Shown here piece after piece: positions 6,128 through 13,616 of a stretch of DNA of 16,310 nt. The notes under the pieces are model-generated. The model searched no databases. It was not told the origin of the DNA and saw only the letters and a list, made by a program, of their open reading frames with translations. Positions within the stretch are counted from its first letter, which is position 1. Each line of letters begins with the position of its first letter. The stretch comes from CAVTZP01 sp964456815 (GTDB taxonomy: Bacteria; Chloroflexota; Dehalococcoidia; Dehalococcoidales; BS750m-G39): positions 1-16,310 of the forward strand of contig CAYWCO010000014.1 in NCBI GenBank assembly GCA_964456815.1. The letters run 5' to 3'. A program made the translations under genes and the position numbers.

Positions 6128-8107
6128 TCAGGATTTATCCCCTTGTCTCCCCTCAACTAAGGTATCAACTACCGTCGGGTCAGCCAGGGTGCTGGTGTCA
6201 CCCAGTTCTTTAATGTCACCGGCGGCAATCTTGGTCAAAATCCGTCTCATAATCTTGCCGCTCCTTGTTTTAGGCAGACCGTCAGCAAACTGAATCCTAT
6301 CCGGAGTGGCTATAGGTCCAATCTCCTGGCGAACGTGAGTCATAAGCTCCCGCTTTAGCTCATCGGACTTTTTTAACCCGACTTTCAGGGTAACAAAGGC
6401 GTATATGCCCTGTCCCTTAATATCATGGGGCATGCCAACGACCGCCGCCTCAGCCACTGATTTGTGGGATACCAGGGCACTTTCAACCTCGGCAGTACCC
6501 AGGCGGTGACCGGAGACATTGATAACATCGTCTATCCGCCCCATAAGCCAGTAGTAGCCGTCCTTGTCCACTCTTGCCCCGTCTCCGGTATTATATACGC
6601 CGGGGAACCGTACAAAGTAGGTATTCTTAAACCTCTTTGGCTCACCGTAGACGCTGCGCATCAGACCGGGCCACGGCTTTTTAATTGCCAGATAGCCGCC
6701 CTCGTTAACATCGGCTGGAGAGCCGTCCTCCCTGAGCACAACCGGCTCAACCCCGGGGAAGGGGAATGTCGCCGAGGCCGGTTTAAGCGGGGTTGCCCCG
6801 GGCAGGGGGGTAATCAGGATGCCCCCGGTCTCGGTCTGCCACCAGGTGTCAACGATAGGGCAGTTACCTTTACCGATTACATTGTAATACCACATCCAGG
6901 CTTCAGGGTTGATTGGCTCACCAACCGAACCAAGGATACACAGCGAGCTTAGGTCGTGCTTATTGGGCCATTCCTCCCCCTCCTTCATCAGGGCGCGGAG
7001 AGCGGTAGGGGCAGTATAGAATATATTGACCCGGTACTTTTCCACGATGTCCCAGAACCTGTCGGGGTGGGGGTAGGTTGGCACCCCCTCAAACATGAGG
7101 CTGGTGGCGCCAAAGGCTAGCGGTCCGTATACGATATAGCTATGCCCGGTTACCCAGCCGATGTCAGCAGTGCACCAGAAGGTATCCTCCTCCTTTACAT
7201 CAAATATCCACTTAAATGTTTGGTAGGCAAAGAGGAGGTAGCCGGCCTGGGTATGGAGGACTCCCTTTGGCTTCCCCGTGCTACCGCTGGTGTAGAGGAT
7301 AAACAGCGGGTCTTCAGCGTCCAGAACCTCTGGCTCGCAGGAGGGCTTTATATCTTCGGCAGCCATTTCATCATCCCACCAGTAGTCGCGGCCAGGCTGC
7401 ATATTTATGCCGATATTTGCTCGCTTGACCACAATCACGTCTTTTACATCGGGGCATGACTTGAGGGCAACATCAGGATTGTCCTTACTGCGGATAATCC
7501 TGCCACCGCGGTAATAGCCATCGGCGCAGATGAGTGTTTTAGCCTTGCAGCCCAGTATCCTGTCCCGCAGTGCCTCAGCGCTGAAGCCACCGAAGACAAC
7601 GCTGTGAATAGCGCCAATCCGGGCGCAGGCGAGCATGGCGATTGGTAACTCAGGAATCATCGGCAGGTAGATAGCAACCCGGCCGCCCTTCTTAACCCCG
7701 TGCTTCTTCAGCACGTTGGCAAACTTGCATACCTGGTAGTAAAGCTCCTGGTAGGTTATGGTCTTGCTCTCACCGGTATCCCCCTCCCAGACTATAGCCG
7801 CTTTATTTTTTCTCCATGTCTTAAGATGCCGGTCGAGGCAGTTATAGCTGACATTGAGCTTACCGCCAACAAACCACTCGTGCTCGGCTTCTTTGAAATT
7901 CTCCACCAGCACCTTGTCCCACTTCTTATACCAGTCAAGTTGCTCTGCCAGCTCCCCCCAGAAGCCCTCGGGGTCTTCAATAGAGCGCTGGTAAATCTGC
8001 TTATATTTAGCAAGGCTTTTTATATATGCCCTTTGCTTGCTTTCTTTTGAAGGCTTAAATACACGTTTTTCATCCATCATAGAGGTGATTGTTTTTGTTG
8101 GTTCCAT
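6128..8107 (-). CDS. acs: Acetyl-CoA synthetase (AMP-forming)
   Basis: A 659-residue cytoplasmic enzyme that activates acetate with ATP and CoA to give acetyl-CoA, AMP and PPi through an acetyl-adenylate. The adenylate-forming loop YTSGSTGKPKG is at 272-282. DTWWQTETG (420-428) carries the paired tryptophans typical of the small acetate pocket, favouring acetate over longer acids. The C-terminal lid has GHRLGTAEVESA and the conserved lysine in KTRSGKIMRR (Lys618), the residue acetylated to switch off Acs in other bacteria. Length is as expected (about 650). The ATG at 8107 follows a GGGA site at a rather long 10-nt distance; two in-frame ATGs at codons 10-11 are alternatives. It lies 98 nt downstream of, and co-oriented with, the cNMP-domain gene. 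No strong promoter is obvious in that gap, so the two may share a transcript. Confidence 0.96.
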   Translation of the reverse strand: MEPTKTITSMMDEKRVFKPSKESKQRAYIKSLAKYKQIYQRSIEDPEGFWGELAEQLDWYKKWDKVLVENFKEAEHEWFVGGKLNVSYNCLDRHLKTWRKNKAAIVWEGDTGESKTITYQELYYQVCKFANVLKKHGVKKGGRVAIYLPMIPELPIAMLACARIGAIHSVVFGGFSAEALRDRILGCKAKTLICADGYYRGGRIIRSKDNPDVALKSCPDVKDVIVVKRANIGINMQPGRDYWWDDEMAAEDIKPSCEPEVLDAEDPLFILYTSGSTGKPKGVLHTQAGYLLFAYQTFKWIFDVKEEDTFWCTADIGWVTGHSYIVYGPLAFGATSLMFEGVPTYPHPDRFWDIVEKYRVNIFYTAPTALRALMKEGEEWPNKHDLSSLCILGSVGEPINPEAWMWYYNVIGKGNCPIVDTWWQTETGGILITPLPGATPLKPASATFPFPGVEPVVLREDGSPADVNEGGYLAIKKPWPGLMRSVYGEPKRFKNTYFVRFPGVYNTGDGARVDKDGYYWLMGRIDDVINVSGHRLGTAEVESALVSHKSVAEAAVVGMPHDIKGQGIYAFVTLKVGLKKSDELKRELMTHVRQEIGPIATPDRIQFADGLPKTRSGKIMRRILTKIAAGDIKELGDTSTLADPTVVDTLVEGRQGDKS

Positions 8108-8205
8108 TAATTAAAATTCCCTTTCTAGCTCCATAACGATATATTGTTAACCGATTAAACCTAAAGCCGGGTTATGCAGAAGCTTGCTGCTCAAGATAAC
8201 TATGG

Positions 8206-8661
8206 TCAATCCTGGTAGGTAACACCCATCAACTGGGAAAAAGCAGCGCGTAGCCTTTGCGAAATCACATAGGCTACGCCACCGGCAATCTCAGCACAAA
8301 GCTTGGGGTTGGTGTAGATTAGATTGCGCAGTTCCTTTCCCTTGAATGTCAGTACCTTTGTTTTTTCCATGGCTTTTGCTGTAGAGGTGCAGCGGAATGG
8401 CGGTATCGTGGCTGACCAGCCAAAACACTCAAAATTGGCAGCGGTCTGGATTTGGCGCTTCTCTGTTGGCCCTAGCTCGATGAGAATTGATATTAGCCCA
8501 TCTTCGATAACATATATATTCTCTTCCTCCCTGTCTTGCCTGCATATGATTGTTCCAGCTTCGAATACCTGGGGGGTGCACATCTTTTCCACCACCTTAA
8601 GTTCGTCCTCTTCCAGGTAGTGGAAGACGTCAGACCTTCTCAGTATTTCTATAGTCTCCAT
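8206..8661 (-). CDS. Stand-alone cyclic-nucleotide-binding-domain protein (Crp-type sensor fold without HTH)
   Basis: A 151-residue protein made of a single cNMP-binding (CAP_ED-type) beta-roll plus C-terminal helices. It starts with an N-terminal IEILRRSDVFHYLEEDEL helix region, followed by the FEAGTIICRQDREEENIYVIEDG hairpin typical of the fold (about 33-55). There is no DNA-binding helix-turn-helix, unlike Crp/Fnr regulators. The phosphate-binding cassette is atypical: FGWSATIPPF (80-89) then CTSTA (91-95) replaces the usual G-E-[LIA]...R-[ST]-A, so binding of cAMP or cGMP is doubtful. The ATG at 8661 has a GGAGG site about 12 nt upstream. It heads a probable operon with acs, and a role in controlling acetate activation is inference from position only. 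Confidence 0.88.
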   Translation of the reverse strand: METIEILRRSDVFHYLEEDELKVVEKMCTPQVFEAGTIICRQDREEENIYVIEDGLISILIELGPTEKRQIQTAANFECFGWSATIPPFRCTSTAKAMEKTKVLTFKGKELRNLIYTNPKLCAEIAGGVAYVISQRLRAAFSQLMGVTYQD

Positions 8662-8711
8662 CCTTGATCTTAACCTCCGTAGCTTTTATATCTTAGGCCC
8701 GCTAGATAGTT

Positions 8712-8741
8712 ATTATACACTGCCAGTTTCGTATTTTTCAA
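8712..8741 (-). promoter_or_regulatory. Promoter of the cNMP-domain gene and acs
   Basis: Minus strand TTGAAA (8741-8736), an 18-nt spacer and a perfect TATAAT (8717-8712). Predicted start is near 8705. It is back to back with the glnA promoter only about 10 bp away, so one bound regulator could touch both. Confidence 0.65.
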
Positions 8742-8751
8742 ATAAAAGTGC

Positions 8752-8780
8752 TTGCTACCAGCGAAACATCGGTGTAAAAT
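8752..8780 (+). promoter_or_regulatory. Promoter of glnA
   Basis: TTGCTA (8752-8757), a 17-nt spacer and TAAAAT (8775-8780). Predicted start is near 8787, leaving a leader of about 38 nt before the ATG at 8825. I see no clear GlnR- or NtrC-type dyad. Confidence 0.55.
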
Positions 8781-8824
8781 GGGTAAAATTCAATTAATTG
8801 CCTTTAACTTATGGAGGGAGCTAT

Positions 8825-10153
8825 ATGGAAGCCCAGCAGATTTTAGAAAAGGTAAAAAAAGACGGTGTGAGCTTTATAAGCCTGCAGTTTACCGATTTAC
8901 TCGGGGTGTTGAAGGAGGTCATCATACCAGTTGAAATGCTGGGAGAGGCACTGAATAATGGGGTGTGGTTTGACGGCTCTTCAATTGAAGGTTTTGCCCG
9001 AATCCAGGAAAGCGACCTGTTTTTGAAGCCGGACCTGGCAACCTACTCTGTTGTTCCCTGGCTGGACGAAAACGGTAAAACGGCGCGGTTGATCTGCAAT
9101 ATCTATGGGGCAAATGGGGAACCTTATGAAGGAGACCCCAGATTTATCCTTTCCAGAGTAATTGCTGAAGTGGCTAAGGTGGGATTCCGCTATGACGTTG
9201 GGCCGGAGCCGGAGTTTTATTTATTCGAGAGGGATGAGCTAGCAGAGAAGACCCCTTTAGATTATGGCAGTTATTTTGAGCTCTCCTCGGCTGAAGGCTA
9301 TCAGGTTATGAAGAGAATAATTGCTTCTCTTAAGACCTTTGGCATTAACATTGAGACCTCGCATCATGAAGTGGGGCATGGTCAATATGAGATAGACCTT
9401 AATTACGGGGACTGTCTGGCAGTGGCTGATGAGCTGCTCACATTGAAGTATACGGCAAAGAAAGTCGCCCAGATGTATAACCTGGAGGCAACCTTTATGC
9501 CAAAACCGGCAATGGGTATCGCCGGTTCTGGTATGCATATTCACCAGAGTCTTTTCAATGTCAAGGCGAAAAGAAATGCCTTTTACGAGGGGGAGGATAA
9601 GTATGGGTTATCCAAGGTTGCCTACAGCTTTATTGCTGGCCAGATGAAGCATATTAAGGCGATGTGCGTAATCCTTTGCCCCACGGTAAACTCTTACAAG
9701 AGGCTGGTCTCCGGGTTTGAGGCTCCGGTTTATATTACCTGGGCCAGCATGAACCGCTCCGCCCTTATCAGGGTACCCAAGTGGTTCCGGCAGAAGCAAG
9801 AGTCGGCCAGGATTGAGCTAAGGTGCCCGGACCCGACCTGCAATCCATATCTGGCGTTTGCTGTCATGCTAAAAGCCGGCTTAGACGGAATTAAGAATAA
9901 CCTGACACCACCCCAGCCGGTAGAAGAAAATGTATATCAGCTTGACAGGGAAAGCTTGATAAGCAAGAAGGTTGATGTCTTGCCAACGTCATTGTGGGAA
10001 GCACTGAATGAGCTGAAAGAGAGTAAACTTATCCAAGAGGTCCTCGGCGGGCATCTGCTGGAGAGATATATCACCATAAAAACAAGGGAGTGGGACGAGT
10101 TTAAGACCCAGGTCACACCCTGGGAGATAAATAAATACCTGGACGTTTATTAG
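8825..10153 (+). CDS. glnA: Glutamine synthetase, type I-alpha
   Basis: GlnA (442 residues) makes glutamine from glutamate, ammonia and ATP; GSI enzymes are cytoplasmic dodecamers. The start is taken at 8825, not the in-frame ATG at 8798, because a GGAGG (8815-8819) lies just upstream and MEAQQILEKVKK is a normal GSI N-terminus. Signatures: DGSSI with Asp50, metal ligands Glu128 and Glu130 in GPEPEFYLF, Glu182 and Glu189 in HHEVGHGQYEIDL, His238 in GSGMHIHQS, the flap NSYKRLV-SGFEAP (289-301) with Glu299, and RIELRCPDP near the C-terminus. Size and absence of the roughly 25-residue insertion place it in GSI-alpha, a group not controlled by adenylylation. The flap has Ser296 where most enzymes have Pro. 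The gene appears monocistronic and converges on htpX. Confidence 0.96.
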   Translation: MEAQQILEKVKKDGVSFISLQFTDLLGVLKEVIIPVEMLGEALNNGVWFDGSSIEGFARIQESDLFLKPDLATYSVVPWLDENGKTARLICNIYGANGEPYEGDPRFILSRVIAEVAKVGFRYDVGPEPEFYLFERDELAEKTPLDYGSYFELSSAEGYQVMKRIIASLKTFGINIETSHHEVGHGQYEIDLNYGDCLAVADELLTLKYTAKKVAQMYNLEATFMPKPAMGIAGSGMHIHQSLFNVKAKRNAFYEGEDKYGLSKVAYSFIAGQMKHIKAMCVILCPTVNSYKRLVSGFEAPVYITWASMNRSALIRVPKWFRQKQESARIELRCPDPTCNPYLAFAVMLKAGLDGIKNNLTPPQPVEENVYQLDRESLISKKVDVLPTSLWEALNELKESKLIQEVLGGHLLERYITIKTREWDEFKTQVTPWEINKYLDVY

Positions 10154-10200
10154 GTTAAGGAAGAGGGTAGGGGAGCCTACTTAACATAAAGCTTAGCTAG

Positions 10201-11166
10201 TTAGACAATAAGAGTGGACAGGTGCTTTATCCTTTTCAGCATATTGGGGTGGGTGGTAAAAATCTCCATCATTTTATCGGCAGTACTCAGCCGTACCTTC
10301 TTCTGGCGCAGTGCCGCCAGCTCGTTATAGTCAATGGTACCGCTCATATCCTGGTCAAGCTGGGATAGCTCTCTAACCTCGTACCATGCCCGTGCCGGGT
10401 CATTGAGGAAGAAGGCCCTGATTCCCTCAACCCGCTTTAGCTCCTCCTTGTTCTTGAAGCGGGCATTGCCGTAGACCAGCTTATACAGTGCCGAAGCCAG
10501 GTGGTGAGGCATACACCCCAGTTTTACACTACCCAGGTCAGCGTAGTACTCACGTATCCTGGAGCCATAGAGCACGAGGAGGTTGGTAATAAAGTAGAGG
10601 ATAAAAGCGCCGATCCCAATGAGCGCGGCGTAGCCACCCCCCTGGCGTCTTCCGCCAAAAACCCCACCCCACATCATACTCCAGGCAAGCCAGTACAGTA
10701 TCAGCGGTATCGCCGAAAGCAGGGTTATGATTATCATATCGCGGTGCTTGATATGAGACAGCTCATGACCGAGGACAGCCCTGAGCTCATCCTTATTCAG
10801 CAGGTTAAGTATGCCCCTGGTAACGCAGACTCGCCCGTCGCGCTGTGTCCGCCCGAAGGCAAAGGCGTTTGGTATGTTTAGCTGGGAGATGCCGACCTTG
10901 GGCTTGGGGAGGTGCGCTGCCTCCGCCAGCTCAGTAACCATCCGGTGGAGCTCTGGCTCTTCTTTCTCTGAGACCCACTTTATTCTCATCATCAGGCTGA
11001 CCAAAGATGGGCTGACCAGATACTGGATGCCAAGAAAGACAAACGCCAGACCAACGTACCATATTGCACTTCCTGCTCCCATCCAGGCACCGATGCCGGT
11101 GATTACGCCGTAGAGAATGCCGAAAAGAAGCGCAACTAACAGGAACATCCTAGTTTGAAGCCACAT
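10201..11166 (-). CDS. htpX: HtpX-family membrane zinc metalloprotease with inserted EF-hand loop
   Basis: A 321-residue M48B protease that degrades misfolded membrane proteins in the inner membrane. Two N-terminal transmembrane segments (about 5-28 and 33-52) precede the catalytic domain. The zinc site HELSH (His134, Glu135, His138) is present, and the third ligand is probably Glu206 in SRIREYYAD. Two more hydrophobic stretches lie at about 144-165 and 179-201. It ends in the family's TTHPNMLKRIKHL. Between the zinc core and that motif is an extra segment (about 255-300) carrying DQDMSGTIDYNE (271-282), a textbook 12-residue EF-hand loop: Asp1, Asp3, Ser5, Gly6, Ile8, Asp9, Glu12. The ATG at 11166 has a G-rich site 6 nt upstream. 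The gene stands alone with its own promoter. HtpX identity is firm; calcium binding is inference. Confidence 0.94.
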   Translation of the reverse strand: MWLQTRMFLLVALLFGILYGVITGIGAWMGAGSAIWYVGLAFVFLGIQYLVSPSLVSLMMRIKWVSEKEEPELHRMVTELAEAAHLPKPKVGISQLNIPNAFAFGRTQRDGRVCVTRGILNLLNKDELRAVLGHELSHIKHRDMIIITLLSAIPLILYWLAWSMMWGGVFGGRRQGGGYAALIGIGAFILYFITNLLVLYGSRIREYYADLGSVKLGCMPHHLASALYKLVYGNARFKNKEELKRVEGIRAFFLNDPARAWYEVRELSQLDQDMSGTIDYNELAALRQKKVRLSTADKMMEIFTTHPNMLKRIKHLSTLIV

Positions 11167-11197
11167 ATATTCCCCCTTACCACTATCTTCACTGAAT

Positions 11198-11225
11198 ATT
11201 ATAGCAAAACCAGTGCCAGTATCAA
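11198..11225 (-). promoter_or_regulatory. Promoter of htpX
   Basis: Minus strand TTGATA (11225-11220), a 16-nt spacer and a perfect TATAAT (11203-11198). Predicted start is near 11191, about 25 nt before the ATG. It looks like a housekeeping promoter; I see no heat-shock CIRCE-type inverted repeat. Confidence 0.65.
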
Positions 11226-11300
11226 AAGTTACTTAGCAGTCCCGGTGACACAAAGCAGCAAACCAGCTATAATTAGGACATTATCTGGACGGGATGAGGG

Positions 11301-11335
11301 TAAGGTTAACATAATAGGGGATAAGGTTGACATAA
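11301..11335 (+). repeat. Two direct copies of TAAGGTTRACATAA, 21 bp apart, overlapping the folC -35
   Basis: TAAGGTTAACATAA (11301-11314) and TAAGGTTGACATAA (11322-11335) differ at one base. Their 21-bp offset is two helical turns, so both face the same side of the DNA. The second copy contains the -35 hexamer TTGACA. This is compatible with an operator for a regulator bound in tandem, or with a duplicated promoter element. Confidence 0.5.
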
Positions 11336-11354
11336 AGTTTTTCCTACCTATCTT
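11327..11354 (+). promoter_or_regulatory. Promoter of folC
   Basis: Perfect TTGACA (11327-11332), a 16-nt spacer and TATCTT (11349-11354). Predicted start is near 11361, about 29 nt before the ATG at 11390. Confidence 0.55.
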
Positions 11355-11389
11355 TTAAGGCGCAATACACGCCTTCGCCAGGAATTCTT

Positions 11390-12703
11390 ATGAACTACCA
11401 GGCGGCACTGGACTATATTCTAAGCTTCGCTGATTATGAGCGGGCTCCGCGCTCGGCGGTTGTCTTTGATTTAAGGCGCATGGAGATGCTTCTGGGGAAA
11501 CTGGGCAACCCTGAGGCAGGGGCAATACCGATTCACGTAGCGGGCACGAAGGGTAAGGGAAGCACCGCCGCCATGATTGCCTCCATCCTGACCACGACTG
11601 GCTACAGGAGCGGGCTTTATACCTCCCCCCACCTTCATGATTTCACCGAGAGGATACAGGTGGACGGGGTGGCTATTACCGAGGATGAATTTGCCCGCCT
11701 GGTGGAGATTCTAAAACCTCAGGTTAAAGCGGTAAACAGGTTCGGTGCCTATGGCCAGCTTACTACCTTTGAGCTGCTGACTACCTTAGCCTTTGCCTAC
11801 TTTAAGGGTAGGGGAGCGGGTTTCCAGGTGCTGGAGACGGGGATGGGGGGGCGTCTTGATGCCACCAATGTGGTCAAGCCCGGGGTTTGCGTCATCACCT
11901 CCATAAGCCTTGATCATACTGATGTCCTGGGCAGTACCCTTACCCAGATAGCCGGGGAGAAGGCGGGTATTATCAAGCCGGGGAGTATTGTGGTATCCTC
12001 CCCCCAGCCCCCCGAGGCAATGGCGGTGATAGAAGGGGTGTGCCGGGAGCAGGGGGTGAGGCTGGTCAAAGTAGGCAGCGATGTCAGCTGGAGCCGCAAA
12101 GCCTTTAGCAGTGGGGGGCAGTCGTTTCAACTAAGAGGGATAAGAGGCAAGTATAGCCTTAACCTTCCCCTGCTCGGTGAGTACCAGCTCGAAAACGCGG
12201 CTACGGCGGTGGCTGCAGTGGAGACCCTAGCTGAGCGGGGAGTGGTGGTTGGAGCCGAGAGCATTGCTTCGGGGCTGGCGCAGGTGCACTGGCTGGGGCG
12301 GCTTCAGGTTCTAAGGCGAAAACCATGGCTTATCGTCGATTGTGCCCATAACGCTTATTCAGCAAGGAAGCTGGCTGAGGCTCTCAGGCAATACTTTGAT
12401 TTTAAGCGGGCAGTTATTATCCTGGGGGTTTCCTCGGACAAGGATGTTGGCGGCATAGTTGCTGAGCTTGTGCCTATCTCCAGTACGGTTATTGTTACTT
12501 CTACCCGGCACCCCCGCGCCCTGGAGCCAGCCAAGCTTGCCGCCCAGTTCTCAGAGCAGGGGATAACCCCTGAAGTAGCGGGGAATGTTACCTCAGCCGT
12601 GGATCTGGCATTAGCCAGGGCAGGGCCTGAGGACCTTATTTGTGCCACCGGCTCAATCTTTGTTGTTGCCGAGGTAATGGAATACCTGCCGAAGCTCGCC
12701 TGA
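11390..12703 (+). CDS. folC: Folylpolyglutamate synthase / dihydrofolate synthase (Mur-ligase family)
   Basis: A 437-residue cytoplasmic ATP-dependent ligase. It adds glutamate to dihydropteroate and/or extends the gamma-glutamate tail of folates. The ATP loop is GTKGKGS (52-58), followed by the folate-loop motif TSPHLHDFTERIQVDG (about 78-93). VLETGMGGRLDATN is the family's metal-site region, and GEKAGIIK carries the lysine that is carbamylated in Mur ligases. DCAHN (about 317-321) marks the C-terminal domain. Length matches FolC. AGGA lies 7 nt before the ATG. Sequence alone cannot say whether it has one activity or both. It is a single gene with its own promoter, converging on the DUF5343 gene with a 6-nt gap. 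Confidence 0.95.
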   Translation: MNYQAALDYILSFADYERAPRSAVVFDLRRMEMLLGKLGNPEAGAIPIHVAGTKGKGSTAAMIASILTTTGYRSGLYTSPHLHDFTERIQVDGVAITEDEFARLVEILKPQVKAVNRFGAYGQLTTFELLTTLAFAYFKGRGAGFQVLETGMGGRLDATNVVKPGVCVITSISLDHTDVLGSTLTQIAGEKAGIIKPGSIVVSSPQPPEAMAVIEGVCREQGVRLVKVGSDVSWSRKAFSSGGQSFQLRGIRGKYSLNLPLLGEYQLENAATAVAAVETLAERGVVVGAESIASGLAQVHWLGRLQVLRRKPWLIVDCAHNAYSARKLAEALRQYFDFKRAVIILGVSSDKDVGGIVAELVPISSTVIVTSTRHPRALEPAKLAAQFSEQGITPEVAGNVTSAVDLALARAGPEDLICATGSIFVVAEVMEYLPKLA

Positions 12704-12709
12704 GAAGCC

Positions 12710-13375
12710 CTATCTCTTGGCTTTGACCATGCTCCGAGAGAGCAATTTGTCAAAGGCGTCAAACCACTTTAGCTTGACCTCATCAGACCAGCTTGGGTCA
12801 AAAGTGGGGAATTTTGCCGTAAGCTCGTCTACAACCTCATGTGGAATTACTAAATTCCGACTTAGTCTGGCACTTTTTCTTTTTGCTTTAGTTCCGGAAC
12901 TAGCGGTCAGCTTTCTTACCCGCTTGGTTATAAATGATGATAATGGAACTCCAGCATCGGTGGCTAGGGCGACAAAGAACTTGATGCATTTGCGGTTAAC
13001 GTCGTCGGCTAGCTCAAAATTACGGTGAAAGACCTCTTCTAGCTGGGCATAGGTAGCAATGTGGAAGTCAAACGACCCCCCTAAGACGAAGTTATACGAG
13101 TCAGTGGCTACCTGGCGGAGAAGCTCCGCCCTTTTATCACCCCTGGCGGAAACAAGCTGCCTTAACTGGCTTGTCGGTACGCCATCGGTATCAATAAGGC
13201 TGAGAAAGCGCAGGGCGCCCATAAGCTGGGTGCCAGTGCTGCCGGCTAACCTATCACTCCAGTAGCTACGGTCAATGCGGGCTGGCATTTCCCCTTCCAG
13301 GCGCTCGGCAAAGTTCAGGAAAGTGCGGTAGGAAACGTAGGGCGGTAGGCGTTTTCGTCCTCTCTCGTCAACCAT
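12710..13375 (-). CDS. DUF5343-family protein
   Basis: A 221-residue soluble, basic protein. The N-terminal half has the pattern I associate with DUF5343: PPYVSYRTFLNFAERL, then PARIDRSYWSDRLAGSTGTQLMGALRFLSLID, then GVPTSQLRQLV. It looks like a helical, winged-helix-like fold. The middle has a second helical region (YAQLEEVFHRNFELADDVNRKCIKFFVALATDAGVPLSSFI), followed by a Lys/Arg-rich linker (about 165-180) and a C-terminal helix region. The molecular function of the family is not known to me; a DNA-related role would fit the charge but is unproven. The ATG at 13375 has AGGA upstream and a very short 5' leader from a good promoter. It lies between folC and the ftsAZ operon on the opposite strand to both, as a later insertion might, but I see no flanking repeats. 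Confidence 0.8.
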   Translation of the reverse strand: MVDERGRKRLPPYVSYRTFLNFAERLEGEMPARIDRSYWSDRLAGSTGTQLMGALRFLSLIDTDGVPTSQLRQLVSARGDKRAELLRQVATDSYNFVLGGSFDFHIATYAQLEEVFHRNFELADDVNRKCIKFFVALATDAGVPLSSFITKRVRKLTASSGTKAKRKSARLSRNLVIPHEVVDELTAKFPTFDPSWSDEVKLKWFDAFDKLLSRSMVKAKR

Positions 13376-13406
13376 ATTAGCTATCCTGTTCCTTAATTAT
13401 ACCTTA

Positions 13407-13435
13407 ATTATAATGGAATGGAACTGGAATTTCAA
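13407..13435 (-). promoter_or_regulatory. Promoter of the DUF5343 gene with TGGAA boxes in its spacer
   Basis: Minus strand TTGAAA (13435-13430), a 17-nt spacer and a perfect TATAAT (13412-13407). A second TATAAT lies 11 bp nearer the gene (13401-13396), created by a repeated CCTTAATTATA. On the plus strand, three TGGAA boxes (13414, 13419, 13425) fill the promoter spacer. Confidence 0.6.
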
Positions 13436-13554
13436 TAGGCACTTGTTTTTTGACCATTTTTTACCCCTAATTCCAGCACCGAAATGTGGCGTGGAACTTG
13501 CGGTAAATTGAAGTGGAACTAATTGGAATTTTTTAGGACACGCGAAGACAAAAG

Positions 13555-13584
13555 TTGACGCATGCCTTTGGAGACAAGTACGAT
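13555..13584 (+). promoter_or_regulatory. Possible promoter of the small gene-ftsA-ftsZ operon
   Basis: TTGACG (13555-13560), an 18-nt spacer and TACGAT (13579-13584). Predicted start is near 13591, leaving about 26 nt before the ATG at 13617. The -10 is imperfect. Upstream, 13492-13529 carries three further TGGAA boxes. Confidence 0.45.
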
Positions 13585-13616
13585 ATACGGCATACTTTGC
13601 AAAAAGGAGGTATTCC

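Noticed and set aside
6464..8050. Several 100-160-codon plus-strand frames opposite acs
   Set aside because: All lie wholly antisense to the well-conserved acetyl-CoA synthetase gene and show no protein features.
8798..8824. Nine-codon N-terminal extension of glnA from the ATG at 8798
   Set aside because: The GGAGG ribosome binding site lies inside this extension and serves the ATG at 8825; family members start at the MEAQQIL position.
10154..10185. Nested inverted repeat GTTAA...GTAGG/CCTAC...TTAAC after glnA
   Set aside because: It could form a bulged hairpin between the convergent glnA and htpX genes, but there is an 8-nt one-sided bulge and no T tract on either side. I do not call it a terminator.
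12355..12762. 135-codon minus-strand frame across the folC and DUF5343 ends
   Set aside because: It is antisense to conserved FolC sequence and overlaps the DUF5343 C-terminus in another frame; a shadow frame.
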